Positions 7,107 through 16,506 of a stretch of 64,000 nt of DNA are shown here, one piece after another. This DNA comes from WTFY01 sp011523795. GTDB lineage: Bacteria; Pseudomonadota; Gammaproteobacteria; UBA4575. The stretch covers positions 930,001 through 994,000 of the forward strand of contig OZ242278.1 of the NCBI GenBank assembly GCA_965207475.1. Reading direction: 5' to 3'. Below the pieces are notes generated by a model. The model saw only the letters and a list, made by a program, of their open reading frames with translations. It was not told the origin of the DNA and ran no database searches. Every line of letters begins with the position of its first letter. Positions within the stretch are counted from its first letter, which is position 1. The translations under genes and the position numbers were made by a program.

Positions 7107-8198
7107 CTAAACATTGAATCGAAAGTGCACGACATCCCCTTCCTGCATCACATAACTTTTCCCTTCCAGACGCCATTTGCCCTGTCCTTTCGCACCCAGT
7201 TCACCACCGGCTTCGATGTAATCCTGGTAACTGACCACTTCGGCACGAATGAAGCCTTTTTCAAAGTCAGTGTGTATTTTGCCCGCAGCCTGTGTGGCGG
7301 TTGAGCCTGATCTCACTGTCCATGCCCTGGTCTCCTTCGGACCGGTTGTGAAAAAAGTCTGCAGTCCAAGCAAAGCGTACCCGGTGCGAATCACCCGCTC
7401 CAGGCCTGACTCTTCCAGTCCAAGTTCACCCAGGTACATCCACTGATCGGTTTCCTCGAACTGCGCAAGCTCTGCCTCGATTTTGGCACACACAGGAACC
7501 ACCTCCATAGACTGCCTGCCGGCGTACTCCTGCAACCGGGCCAGATGTACATTGTCTTCAAACCCGTCTTCCGCAACATTTGCTACAAAGAACATCGGCT
7601 TTCCGGTAAGCAACTGCAGCGCATCCAGACACTGTACCTGTTCATCGCCCGGCTCAAATTCCCGGGCAAGATGTTCGTCCTCCAAGTGTTTTTTCAGGTC
7701 TTCGTACACACCCACCTGCAAAAGTGCCTCCTTGCAGCCTGATTTCGCAATACGCTGCATTTTACCTATGGCTTTTTCCACGGTCTCAAGATCAGCCAGG
7801 AGAAGCTCCATGTTGACGGTCTCTACATCTGAGACCGGATCGACGTCCGCACTTACATGAGTCACATTTTCATCCTCGAAACACCTCACAACCTGTGCAA
7901 TCGCATCCGTTTCACGAATATGCCCCAGAAACTGGTTGCCAAGTCCCTCACCCCTTGATGCGCCCGCAACAAGACCTGCTATATCGATGAACTCAATCGT
8001 GGTCGGGATAACCCTGTCCGACTCCGCAATCCGCGCGAGCGCGTCAATCCTGGGGTCAGGTACCGGTACGACACCCACGTTCGGGTCGATGGTGCAAAAC
8101 GGGTAGTTCTCTGCGGCTACCCGGGTTGCTGTAAGCGCATTGAAGAGGGTCGACTTGCCTACATTGGGCAAGCCTACTATTCCGCATTTAAATGCCAT
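7107..8198 (-). CDS. ychF: Redox-responsive ATPase/GTPase YchF
   Basis: 363 residues, full length for the Obg-related YchF/Ola1 family. It begins with MAFKCGIVGLPNVGKSTLFNAL (P-loop), then the switch regions IDPNVGVVPVPD and DIAGLVAGASRGEGLGN. A coiled-coil insert follows, and the C-terminal TGS domain reads GPKETRAWTVRSG through the end. YchF binds ribosomes and preferentially hydrolyses ATP; it modulates stress responses and translation. It is the last gene of the run prs-rplY-pth-ychF, with only two bases to pth, so co-transcription is expected. Confidence 0.97.
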   Translation of the reverse strand: MAFKCGIVGLPNVGKSTLFNALTATRVAAENYPFCTIDPNVGVVPVPDPRIDALARIAESDRVIPTTIEFIDIAGLVAGASRGEGLGNQFLGHIRETDAIAQVVRCFEDENVTHVSADVDPVSDVETVNMELLLADLETVEKAIGKMQRIAKSGCKEALLQVGVYEDLKKHLEDEHLAREFEPGDEQVQCLDALQLLTGKPMFFVANVAEDGFEDNVHLARLQEYAGRQSMEVVPVCAKIEAELAQFEETDQWMYLGELGLEESGLERVIRTGYALLGLQTFFTTGPKETRAWTVRSGSTATQAAGKIHTDFEKGFIRAEVVSYQDYIEAGGELGAKGQGKWRLEGKSYVMQEGDVVHFRFNV

Positions 8199-8200
8199 GT

Positions 8201-8779
8201 TTACTGCCCGGTGTGGAGTCTCTTCATGGCAGCCTGCGTATCACCATCAAACAGATCATCCAGCACCACGACAGCATCATCGATAGCCCTGTTGATTGCG
8301 GCATGTTCCTGGCTGCCCGGCTTTTCGAGTACATACCCTGTTACATCGTCTTTACATCCGGGGTGTCCGACCCCAAGGCGCAGTCGCAAAAATTCTGGAC
8401 CCAGGTGCGCAAAGGCACTACGCAACCCGTTATGCCCACCGTGGCCGCCTGCCCACTTAAGCCTCGCAGTACCGCACGGCAAGTCAATCTCGTCATGTAC
8501 AACCAGCATTTTTTTTACAGGCATATCATAGTAATGCGTAAATGCACGCAACGAGACCCCGATCTTGTTCATGTAGGTCAACGGCTTCAGCAACCAGATC
8601 CTTTCACCTCCATGAAGGAAGTCCGCTACTTCGGCCTTGAATGCAAGCTTACGACTGAATTCGACGCCATGCTTTCTTGCAACGGCATCCGCAAACCAAA
8701 ACCCGGCATTGTGCCGGGTCTGTAGATGTCTTTCATCCGGATTGCCTAACCCAGCGATCAGCCGGATGCCGTTGCGCAT
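8201..8779 (-). CDS. pth: Peptidyl-tRNA hydrolase
   Basis: About 192 residues with the Pth signature: IAGLGNPDERHLQTRHNAGFWFAD near the N-terminus, carrying the catalytic His in RHNAG and conserved Asn. KPLTYMNKIG is the substrate-binding Asn region, and VVHDEIDLPCG with GGHGGHNGLRS is the core with the conserved Asp and Asn. The enzyme releases peptides from prematurely dropped peptidyl-tRNA. ATG 8779 is preferred over GTG 8785. It lies between rplY and ychF as in many Gammaproteobacteria. Confidence 0.97.
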   Translation of the reverse strand: MRNGIRLIAGLGNPDERHLQTRHNAGFWFADAVARKHGVEFSRKLAFKAEVADFLHGGERIWLLKPLTYMNKIGVSLRAFTHYYDMPVKKMLVVHDEIDLPCGTARLKWAGGHGGHNGLRSAFAHLGPEFLRLRLGVGHPGCKDDVTGYVLEKPGSQEHAAINRAIDDAVVVLDDLFDGDTQAAMKRLHTGQ

Positions 8780-8798
8780 GGACACAATGGGTCAGGGA

Positions 8799-9461
8799 TC
8801 ATGGAGAGTCTGACTCGCCCTCCTCCAGCTCAGCAGATTCATCTGCCTGTTCATCTTCTTCTTCCTCAGATTGAGGGGCGGTACGCTTTGCATGGACTGA
8901 CACTACGGCATGATCGTGTCCCTCTCCATGGGCGAGCTCCACGATGGTCACTCCCTCAGGGACCTTGATTTCACTTAAATGAATGGCCTCGTTGAGCTTG
9001 AGGTCCTGAACATCCACTTCAATAAACTCCGGGAGGTCCTTTGGCAGGCAGGTGATTTCCAGTTCAACAAAATTGTGGCTCAGCACACCACCCTCCAGCT
9101 TGACTCCATGACAGGTATCCTCGTTGACGAAATGCAGCGGTACATGCACATTAATCTGGGTATCCTCTCGCACACGCAGCAGGTCCACATGCAGGATGGC
9201 AGGCCTGTAGGGATGTCGCTGCAGTTCTCGCAGGATTGCCTTCTGAGGCTTGCCATCCACTTCGACTGTCAGAACATGTGAATAGAATGCCTCGTCTTCG
9301 AGGTTATGCATCAGGATGTCATGTTCAAAGCTTACCTCGGCAGGAGGCTCCCCGCCTCCATAGAGGACTCCAGGCACCATGCCGGCCACTCGCAATCTTC
9401 TGCTCGCGTTGGTACCGCGTTCGCTACGCAGGCTTGCTGTCAACTTGAAATCAACGTTCAT
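8799..9461 (-). CDS. rplY: 50S ribosomal protein L25, long (Ctc) form
   Basis: 220 residues, the long L25/Ctc type rather than the 95-residue E. coli form. The N-terminal domain (FKLTASLRSERGTNASRRLR, then VPGVLYGG) binds 5S rRNA. The C-terminal TL5-like beta domain includes the conserved stretch from HVDLLRV through PLHFVNEDTCHGVK. The last 30 residues are very acidic (SEEEEDEQADESAELEEGE), a low-complexity tail common in this form. It lies between prs and pth and is presumably in the same operon. Confidence 0.95.
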   Translation of the reverse strand: MNVDFKLTASLRSERGTNASRRLRVAGMVPGVLYGGGEPPAEVSFEHDILMHNLEDEAFYSHVLTVEVDGKPQKAILRELQRHPYRPAILHVDLLRVREDTQINVHVPLHFVNEDTCHGVKLEGGVLSHNFVELEITCLPKDLPEFIEVDVQDLKLNEAIHLSEIKVPEGVTIVELAHGEGHDHAVVSVHAKRTAPQSEEEEDEQADESAELEEGESDSP

Positions 9462-9511
9462 TCATTCTCTCCAACTTCTCGTTGCCTTGCTCACCATGAG
9501 CCCGAAACAAC

Positions 9512-10486
9512 TCAGTCCATGTAAAGGGTGCTGACCGATTCTTCCTGATTAATGCGTCGCATGGACTCGGCAATCAGTGCCGAGACTTCCAGCTGGCGTA
9601 TTTTACCGCATGCCCTGGCATCTTCGCGTAGCGCAATTGTATCAGTGACAACCAATTCATCAAGTTCAGAATTTTCTATGTTTTCTACCGCTTTTCCCGA
9701 AAGCACAGGATGAGTAGCATACGCTTGGACTGTATTGGCCCCGTGCTCTTTCAAGGCACTCGCTGCCTGGCACAGTGTACCTGCAGTGTCTACCAGATCA
9801 TCAATGATGAAGCAGTCCTTGCCTTCCACATCACCGATGATGTGCATCACCTCAGCCTGGTTGGCCTTAGGCCGGCGTTTGTCAATGATGGCCAGGTCTG
9901 CATCATCCAGCCTTTTTGCCAGAGCCCTGGCGCGCACCACACCACCGACATCAGGTGATACCACAATCAGATTGGAGTGCTTGCGCTTGTAAATGTCCCC
10001 GAGCATCACTGGCGAGGCATAGATATTGTCCACCGGTATATCGAAAAACCCTTGGATTTGATCTGCATGCAGATCAACCGTGAGAACCCGGTTGGTTCCT
10101 ACACTTGATAGCAGGTTGGCAATCACCTTGGCAGAGATGGGCACCCGTATCGAACGTACGCGCCTGTCCTGGCGGGAATAACCGAAATATGGAATCACTG
10201 TGGTTATGCGTTCAGCCGATGAACGCCTCAAGGCATCCACGATGATCAGCAACTCCATGATGTGGTCATTCGTCGGCAAGCTCGTCGGTTGCACGACAAA
10301 AACATCCTTTCCACGTACATTTTCCTGAATTTCAACCTGAACCTCGCCGTCGCTGAACCGGCTTATCAAGGCCTTGCCCAAGGAAACATTCAGATAGTCA
10401 GCCATATCCTGGGCTAGCTTGGGATGCGCATTGCCGGAAAATACCATCAGGTTGCTGTCTACTGGCAAAACTCTTTCACGAATCAT
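9512..10486 (-). CDS. prs: Ribose-phosphate pyrophosphokinase
   Basis: About 324 residues; makes PRPP from ribose 5-phosphate and ATP for nucleotide, His and Trp synthesis. Visible motifs are LMVFSGNAHPKLAQDMA at the N-terminus, FSDGEVQVEI, the divalent cation site DLHADQIQGFF, the flexible loop IDKRRPKANQ and the PRPP loop IIDDLVDTAGTL. ATG 10486 gives a short extension over the family start; the frame is open a little further up to 10519, close to the upstream tRNA-Gln. The order ispE, tRNA-Gln, prs is typical of Gammaproteobacteria. Confidence 0.96.
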   Translation of the reverse strand: MIRERVLPVDSNLMVFSGNAHPKLAQDMADYLNVSLGKALISRFSDGEVQVEIQENVRGKDVFVVQPTSLPTNDHIMELLIIVDALRRSSAERITTVIPYFGYSRQDRRVRSIRVPISAKVIANLLSSVGTNRVLTVDLHADQIQGFFDIPVDNIYASPVMLGDIYKRKHSNLIVVSPDVGGVVRARALAKRLDDADLAIIDKRRPKANQAEVMHIIGDVEGKDCFIIDDLVDTAGTLCQAASALKEHGANTVQAYATHPVLSGKAVENIENSELDELVVTDTIALREDARACGKIRQLEVSALIAESMRRINQEESVSTLYMD

Positions 10487-10523
10487 GTTGGTACGATGCC
10501 TTATGCGCCAAAGAAACAAAGAT

Positions 10524-10598
10524 TGGCTGGGCCGGCAGGATTCGAACCTGCGAATGCCGGGATCAAAACCCGGTGCCTTACCGCTTGGCGACGGCCCA
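10524..10598 (-). tRNA. tRNA-Gln (anticodon TTG)
   Basis: A 75-base cloverleaf on the minus strand. The acceptor TGGGCCG/CGGCCCA is followed by G and an encoded CCA. The D arm is GCCAAGCGGTAAGGC, the anticodon stem CCGGG/CCCGG encloses TTTTGAT with anticodon TTG, and the T arm is GCAGG-TTCGAAT-CCTGC. It lies between ispE and prs in the same direction and is probably processed from their common transcript. Confidence 0.96.
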
Positions 10599-10617
10599 AA
10601 CTCGTTGCGAACTATAC

Positions 10618-11481
10618 CTAATTATACTGACTTATCGAACATGCTGGAGAGTGATTCATGCCTTTCGCCACAAAAACCGTGAAATCTGATGGGCAGTCTG
10701 TGGCAATTTCCTCGACCTGGCTCCGGGACTGGCCGCATGCAAACAGGCAGCTTCCCGAACCCGTGAGCCGTACCTGCAGATGCTGACTCAACCACTGCCA
10801 AGCACGTTCGACCTGTGCGTGCCGCCGGGCAATCGGCTCGAAGACATTCCCTGCCTCTCGCAGCGAGAAATCGCGGGACAGGACAGGTGCGCAGTCCCGC
10901 TGCAGGCTTGGATCCGCAAACATCTGTCGGGTGTCAAGATGCACGCCCGGATATACAATCACATACCAGGCTTCAGGAAGATTCACCGCGTGCAGCGGCT
11001 CGCCAACCCCTTCCACCCAGCTTGCCTTACCCCGGATAAAAACCGGTACATCAGCACCGAGTTGTGAACCCAGTTTCTCAAGTCTTCTTCTGTCCAGACC
11101 GCAGTTCCATAGCTTGTTGAGAGCAAGCAACACCGTGGCAGCATCCGAACTGCCCCCTCCCAGACCCGACCCTTTTGGAATGACCTTTTCCAAGTGAATA
11201 TCTGCGCCATACCCCATGGAGCATGCGTCTTGCAGGAGTCGTGCAGCCTGTACAGCCAGATCGCTATCACTGGAAATACTGCGATCAGAATTGACACACC
11301 GAATTACACCGTCATCGCGTATGCGAAAGTTCAACAGGTCACAAATATCGACAAACTGGATTGCAGTCTGAAGCAAATGGTATCCATCGTTGCGGCGCCC
11401 GGTTATATGCAAAAAAAGATTCAGCTTCGCTGGAGCAGGCCAGGTCTGGGCGATCCCTACTGGCTGACGACCGGTATTCAT
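10618..11481 (-). CDS. ispE: 4-diphosphocytidyl-2-C-methyl-D-erythritol kinase
   Basis: About 287 residues of the GHMP kinase family; phosphorylates CDP-methylerythritol in the MEP isoprenoid pathway. Conserved features are WPAPAKLNLFLHITGRRNDGYHLLQT at the N-terminus, the ATP-binding glycine loop PKGSGLGGGSSDAATVL, GADVPVFI, and the C-terminal LTGSGSCLFA. ATG 11481 is chosen over an adjacent GTG. It sits downstream of lolB and upstream of tRNA-Gln/prs, the normal order. Confidence 0.96.
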   Translation of the reverse strand: MNTGRQPVGIAQTWPAPAKLNLFLHITGRRNDGYHLLQTAIQFVDICDLLNFRIRDDGVIRCVNSDRSISSDSDLAVQAARLLQDACSMGYGADIHLEKVIPKGSGLGGGSSDAATVLLALNKLWNCGLDRRRLEKLGSQLGADVPVFIRGKASWVEGVGEPLHAVNLPEAWYVIVYPGVHLDTRQMFADPSLQRDCAPVLSRDFSLREAGNVFEPIARRHAQVERAWQWLSQHLQVRLTGSGSCLFACGQSRSQVEEIATDCPSDFTVFVAKGMNHSPACSISQYN

Positions 11482-11514
11482 CACACGATTTCCCGTCAGG
11501 CCTGGCTCAGGCCA

Positions 11515-12159
11515 TCACAGTGCGGCAGCGTTTCGGAGCCATTTGTCAATAATGATTTTAGCATTCAGCGCAGGACTGGTAATTCTGATGAATGCGGGCA
11601 GTGCCGGCTTGCCTTCATGATAACGGTCATAGCCTATGTCCCACCCGGACTGCCTGAGACGTCTCAGGCGGCCCTGCTCATCTAGTTCCAAGATCGAGTA
11701 GACCTGCCCCGGGTCCGGCACACCCCGCACCCAGTAATGCAGGCCGTTGACAGGCAGCGCAAACCCGAGCAGGTCCTGCATCAGGATCTCAGGGTCCTGT
11801 GCAGCATAATGCTCTCCTTTGGACGTATTCAGCTGAACTTGGCCATCCTGAACGGAGATTACTGCGACTTTTCTGCCCAATGGACCCAACAAATCGATAT
11901 TGAATTCCTCCTGCTGCTGGTGCCAGCGTACTCCCGCACGAAATCCCTCGTTATTGGATTTTCCGGCGATGCGCCCTTTCAGCTTCCAGCTCGATAGCTT
12001 GTCCAGTTGTGCATGGTGGACTTCCCATGCAGCCAGCCTAGTTGTCGTCAGCTCGACGGGCGAAGTATGCTCGCGAACCACGACACAACCGGCCTGTACA
12101 CACAGCAAGACCCAGACAATTCCAGTCCGCCACATCCAGCACCGCATCCTACATCTCAA
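11515..12159 (-). CDS. lolB: Outer-membrane lipoprotein receptor LolB
   Basis: About 214 residues. A signal peptide with a lipobox (LLCVQAGC, lipidated Cys near residue 25) is followed by the LolB beta-barrel: WKLKGRIAGKSNNEGFRAGVRWHQQ, DLLGPLGRKVAVI and GLHYWVRGVPDPG are typical. LolB receives lipoproteins from LolA and inserts them into the outer membrane. Its start overlaps the end of the upstream TPR gene by 11 bases, indicating one operon with that gene and ispE. Confidence 0.93.
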   Translation of the reverse strand: MRCRMRCWMWRTGIVWVLLCVQAGCVVVREHTSPVELTTTRLAAWEVHHAQLDKLSSWKLKGRIAGKSNNEGFRAGVRWHQQQEEFNIDLLGPLGRKVAVISVQDGQVQLNTSKGEHYAAQDPEILMQDLLGFALPVNGLHYWVRGVPDPGQVYSILELDEQGRLRRLRQSGWDIGYDRYHEGKPALPAFIRITSPALNAKIIIDKWLRNAAAL

Positions 12160-13906
12160 GCTTCGATTTCAATTCCAGCAGATACTCCTCGTCCGGAAAC
12201 TGCTTGAGTACCTTCTGCATCATGTCCCGTGCCCCCTTGTAATCTCCCTGGGCCCAGAACAGCTCCACCAGGTGTCCACCGATCTCAGCATCTTCAAGCA
12301 GCCGATACGCCTTGCGCAGATACATTTCTGCCTGCTCATAATTACCCAATCTGAACTGCACCCAGCCCATGCTGTCAATGATCGCGGGGTCATCCGGTCG
12401 AATTTCAAGGGCACGCTGGATGTACTCCAGGGCCTCATCTATTCTGAAATTACGATCTGCAAGGGTGTAGCCCAGGGCATTCAGAGCCATGGCATTGTCA
12501 GGCTCCTGCGACAAGATGGCCTTCAGGTCTGACTCCAGCAAGTCTATGCGGTCGATTTCTTCAGCCATCAATGCCCGGGCGTACAGCAGGTCACTGTGCC
12601 CCGGAAACTCCTGCAGACCCTTGCTGTAAATATCCATGGCGGCAACATAGAGCTTCTGACTGTACAACAGCTGCCCCTCGATGAGATACACCTCTACAAT
12701 ATCCCCGGAATCATCCAGCCCGTGGCGAACTTCTTCCAAGTACTGCTGTGCTTTATCCAGGCTGTCGTATTCAGCATACAGGAACGCTATGCGGCTTTTG
12801 GCATCAAGAAAATATTGCCTTTTTTCTATTTTTTCATACTCGGCAATCGCAGCTGTCAAGTCCTGCTGTGCCTCAGCTATGCGCCCCAGGTAGTAATGTC
12901 CCTCATCCTTGCGCTGATTGCGCTCTACCAAGCGACTGAAACTTGCCCGAGCAGCAGCATACCGCCCGAGCTGGAACTGCAGAAGTCCCAGGGTATGGAT
13001 GAGTTCACTGTCATTGGGGCTCTCCGCATGCAGCAACTTGAACTCGGCCACGGCTTGCTCAAATTTCTGTGCCGCAAGCAGCATTCGCGCATAGGACAAG
13101 CGAATCTCGCGATTGTCAGGCGTATGTTCGACTATGCGCTTCATCTCCCGAAGGGCCTTGTCCGTTTCCTCAAGCTCCATCAGTGCCTGAGCATGCATGA
13201 CGTCCGCTTCCAGCAGATCAGGCTTCAGCTTCAGTGCAAGCTGGCTTTCATGGACTGTGCGCACATAATCCCTGGCCTGGAATGCAATACTGGCTAAAGT
13301 GAGGTGTCCGTAAGGATTTTCAGGAAATTTCTCCACCAGCCTCTCAAGCAATAATACTGCCTGGGCCGTGTCGGGCTCACGGGCAAGCACGGCACCTATG
13401 ATGCTATAGCCCTTGGCCGGGGAGTCCTGCGCAAACGACATAATTTGTTCAAAGTTCACTGCTGCCCTGTCAAGATTGCCACTGCGCAGTTCCAGTACAC
13501 CTAGAATTTGACTGATCTTCAGGTTGTCTCCGGCCAGCTCTGACCAGCGATAGGCTGCTTCAAGCCCGGACTCCCAGTCCTTGGCCACCATGGCAATGCG
13601 TGTGGCTCGCTCGGCAATGGCCGGGTCATCACTCAGGTGTGCAGCACGGACATAATGCTCCAGGGCCTGATCGACATCACTGAACTGCCCTGAGAGCTCT
13701 CCCAGCAGCACTTCATAAATCAGGTCAGAGCGGTCACGATATTCGGAGTCCGGGGTCTCGCTGATTTTCAGTGCCCGATCCGGGTCTGCCAGGGTATCCT
13801 CTCCGCTGTCGCCAGTTTGCAGGGAAGTGCAGCCGGACAGGATCATACCCGTCACAAGCATCACGGGCATGAACAAGGCCCGTTGTTTTGTGAAATCGAC
13901 CTTCAA
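12149..13906 (-). CDS. TPR-repeat lipoprotein
   Basis: About 585 residues, largely tandem tetratricopeptide repeats. Later ones read like AMALNALGYTLAD, AIIDSMGWVQFRLGNYEQAEMYLRKAY. A TTG start at 13906 gives a positively charged n-region (KVDFTKQR), a hydrophobic stretch and lipobox LSGC; the ATG at 13870 would leave a signal peptide without basic residues. Proteins of this type preceding lolB are common in Gammaproteobacteria and are thought to be periplasmic scaffolds of unknown partner. Divergent from hemA with about 170 bases between them. Confidence 0.85.
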   Translation of the reverse strand: MKVDFTKQRALFMPVMLVTGMILSGCTSLQTGDSGEDTLADPDRALKISETPDSEYRDRSDLIYEVLLGELSGQFSDVDQALEHYVRAAHLSDDPAIAERATRIAMVAKDWESGLEAAYRWSELAGDNLKISQILGVLELRSGNLDRAAVNFEQIMSFAQDSPAKGYSIIGAVLAREPDTAQAVLLLERLVEKFPENPYGHLTLASIAFQARDYVRTVHESQLALKLKPDLLEADVMHAQALMELEETDKALREMKRIVEHTPDNREIRLSYARMLLAAQKFEQAVAEFKLLHAESPNDSELIHTLGLLQFQLGRYAAARASFSRLVERNQRKDEGHYYLGRIAEAQQDLTAAIAEYEKIEKRQYFLDAKSRIAFLYAEYDSLDKAQQYLEEVRHGLDDSGDIVEVYLIEGQLLYSQKLYVAAMDIYSKGLQEFPGHSDLLYARALMAEEIDRIDLLESDLKAILSQEPDNAMALNALGYTLADRNFRIDEALEYIQRALEIRPDDPAIIDSMGWVQFRLGNYEQAEMYLRKAYRLLEDAEIGGHLVELFWAQGDYKGARDMMQKVLKQFPDEEYLLELKSKLEM

Positions 13907-13915
13907 CTTGCTGTG

Positions 13916-13944
13916 TTGAGTTACTAGCTCAATTAGACTATACG
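13916..13944 (+). promoter_or_regulatory. Candidate sigma-70 promoter of hemA
   Basis: TTGAGT (13916-13921) and TATACG (13939-13944) are separated by 17 bases, matching the -35 and -10 consensus at four positions each. It lies about 130 bases upstream of the hemA start in the divergent interval. Seen by eye only. Confidence 0.4.
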
Positions 13945-14075
13945 TAATATTACTCCAGATAACTGGGCAATACACATGCATATGACAGAATTTGCAGTTA
14001 CCAGGGGCCATCGGGCCATGCCCGATACAAGACGACCTGACCACTGCGTATCTGCCACGTATACTGCCTGTTTTC

Positions 14076-15353
14076 ATGCATTTACTCACACTCGGCATTA
14101 ACCACACCACCGCACCTGTACAGGTGCGAGAACTTGTGGCGATCAGTGACCAGAACCTGAAAACGGCTCTGCAAAACCTGATTGAGGTACCTCAGGTGGA
14201 TGAAGCTCTGATTATCTCGACCTGTAACAGAACCGAACTGTACTGCAATGTCACACATGAACTGGAAGGCAGAAGAGGTATTCTGAACTGGCTGAACACC
14301 TTTCATGGCTTGAATTCCGAACATACCGCTGCGTATTTGTATGATTACCTTGACCGATCTACGGTGCGCCACATCTTCCGGGTGGCATGCGGACTGGACT
14401 CTATGGTGCTTGGAGAACCGCAGATTCTGGGACAGCTGAAATCAGCGTACCAGAGCGCTTCCAGTGCAGGAACACTGGGAAGGAATCTGAACCAGCTTTT
14501 CCAGCATGCCTTCAGTGTTGCAAAGAAGGTGCGCACTAATACAGAAATTGGGGCAAACCCGGTGTCGGTGGCATCGGCTGCTGTCTCGCTTTCAAAAAAA
14601 ATATTTGGGGAACTAGGGCATCATTCTGCCCTGCTCATCGGCGCAGGCGAAACCATTGAACTTGCAGCCGAATACTTGAAGGCAGCGGAAATTCGAAGAA
14701 TCATCGTAGCAAACCGAAGCATAGAACGCGCCCAAGACATTGCTGACAGGGTAGACGGCCGCGGAATAGGCCTGGGTTATGTGGAAGAAGTATTGCCCGA
14801 ATCGGAAATAGTCATCACCGCCACGGCAAGTTCGCTGCCCATACTCGGAAAGGGACTCGTGGAACGTGCCCTCAAATCCCGCAAGCACAAGCCCATTTTC
14901 ATGATCGACCTTGCCGTGCCTCGAGATATCGAACCGGAAGTGGCCAAGCTTTCAGATGTTTACCTATATACCATAGATGACCTTCATGACGTCATTGAGC
15001 ACAACCTGCAATCACGCAAAAATGCCGCCAGGGAAGCCGAGGTGATGATTGCAGGAGAGGTGGAAAAATTTTCCCTCTGGCAACGCGGACAAGGCGCTGT
15101 AGATACAGTGCGTGCTTTTCGCAGCCGGGTTGAACGGCAGCGAGACGACATGCTGGAAAAAGCGAAGAAGATGCTTGAACAGGGCAAGTCAGTCGATGAA
15201 GTCCTGCAATACCTGGCACACACCCTGACCAACAAATTCACGCACGACCCGACTGAAGCCCTGAATCAGGCAGCCAAGCAGGGAAAGAACGAATTGATTG
15301 AAGCCGCACGCATACTGTTCAATATCGAATCCGTGGATTCAGATGCATTCTGA
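14076..15353 (+). CDS. hemA: Glutamyl-tRNA reductase
   Basis: 425 residues from ATG 14076 (MHLLTLGINHTTAPVQVRE), the family start; the frame is open further upstream but that part is not conserved. The catalytic Cys lies in ISTCNRTELYC, followed by the NADPH domain (LLIGAGETIELAAEYL, VANRS) and a C-terminal dimerisation helix region. It reduces Glu-tRNA to glutamate-1-semialdehyde, the first step of haem synthesis. Followed at 54 bases by prfA and then prmC, the standard hemA-prfA-prmC operon. Confidence 0.97.
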   Translation: MHLLTLGINHTTAPVQVRELVAISDQNLKTALQNLIEVPQVDEALIISTCNRTELYCNVTHELEGRRGILNWLNTFHGLNSEHTAAYLYDYLDRSTVRHIFRVACGLDSMVLGEPQILGQLKSAYQSASSAGTLGRNLNQLFQHAFSVAKKVRTNTEIGANPVSVASAAVSLSKKIFGELGHHSALLIGAGETIELAAEYLKAAEIRRIIVANRSIERAQDIADRVDGRGIGLGYVEEVLPESEIVITATASSLPILGKGLVERALKSRKHKPIFMIDLAVPRDIEPEVAKLSDVYLYTIDDLHDVIEHNLQSRKNAAREAEVMIAGEVEKFSLWQRGQGAVDTVRAFRSRVERQRDDMLEKAKKMLEQGKSVDEVLQYLAHTLTNKFTHDPTEALNQAAKQGKNELIEAARILFNIESVDSDAF

Positions 15354-15406
15354 CCGGCAGCACCCACAGCCGGATTCAAAGAACTACATGGTAACCTGCC
15401 CCAATT

Positions 15407-16492
15407 ATGAAAGATTCAATCATACAAAAGCTTGAAGCCATAAGAGGGCGTCACGAAGAAATCTCTATGGAGCTTACGGAGATGGAAGTGGCAGGCAACC
15501 AAGACAGGTATACCTCATTATCCAAAGAGTATGCCCAGCTTGAACCCATTGTGAAAAAATTCAATGAGTACCGGCGTGCAGCCGAAGACCTTTCTTCCAC
15601 CAGGGAGCTTTTGAACGACAAGGATGAGAGTCTGAAATTGATGGCCATGGAAGAAATCGAGACTGCAGAACAGGATATCGAAAGGCTTGAAGTGGAACTG
15701 CAAACGCTGCTGTTGCCCAAGGATCCGCATGACCAGAACAATGTTTACCTGGAAATCCGTGCAGGGACTGGAGGAGATGAGGCGGCAATCTTTGCCGGCG
15801 ACCTGTTCCGCATGTATTCACGTTATGTGGAAAACAAGAAGTGGAAACTGGAGGTAATTCACAAAAGCGAGGGAGAACACGGGGGCTATAAGGAAATCAT
15901 TGCCAAGATTTCCGGGACAGGCGTTTATTCAAACCTGAAGTTTGAATCCGGTGCGCACAGGGTACAGCGGGTGCCGGTCACCGAATCGCAGGGCCGGGTA
16001 CACACTTCGGCAGCCACGATCGCCATAATGCCCGAGGTGAGCGAGATAGATAATGTGCATATTGACCCGGCGGACTTGAGGATCGACATTTTCCGGGCTT
16101 CCGGTGCAGGCGGACAACATGTTAACAAGACAGACTCTGCCATCCGAATCACGCATTTCCCCACCGGAGTAGTCGTGGAATGTCAGGATGAACGTTCCCA
16201 GCACAAGAATCGTGCTCGTGCCATGTCCTTGTTAAGTGCACGCCTGCTTGACCATGAGCGAAAGAAACAGTCTGACAGGCAGGCTGAAACACGTCGTAAC
16301 CTGGTGGGAAGCGGGGATCGCTCTGAACGCATCCGCACCTACAATTTTCCTCAAGGACGCATCACTGACCACCGGATCAACCTGACCCTGTACAAGCTGG
16401 ACGAGATGATGCAGGGTAATCTAGACCAGTTAATCCAGCCCCTGCGCAATGAACATCAGGCCGACCTGCTGGCCTCCATGAATGAACAGTAA
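15407..16492 (+). CDS. prfA: Peptide chain release factor 1
   Basis: 361 residues. It contains the GGQ motif (ASGAGGQHVNKTDSAIR) that promotes peptidyl-tRNA hydrolysis, and the RF1 codon-recognition region. The N-terminal coiled coil is followed by EIRAGTGGDEAAIFAGDLFRMY and ends with a C-terminal basic region (RSERIRTYNFPQGRITDHR). RF1 reads UAA and UAG. The methylase of its Gln, PrmC, is encoded directly downstream. Confidence 0.98.
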   Translation: MKDSIIQKLEAIRGRHEEISMELTEMEVAGNQDRYTSLSKEYAQLEPIVKKFNEYRRAAEDLSSTRELLNDKDESLKLMAMEEIETAEQDIERLEVELQTLLLPKDPHDQNNVYLEIRAGTGGDEAAIFAGDLFRMYSRYVENKKWKLEVIHKSEGEHGGYKEIIAKISGTGVYSNLKFESGAHRVQRVPVTESQGRVHTSAATIAIMPEVSEIDNVHIDPADLRIDIFRASGAGGQHVNKTDSAIRITHFPTGVVVECQDERSQHKNRARAMSLLSARLLDHERKKQSDRQAETRRNLVGSGDRSERIRTYNFPQGRITDHRINLTLYKLDEMMQGNLDQLIQPLRNEHQADLLASMNEQ

Positions 16493-16506
16493 CGACATCA
16501 CGCGGC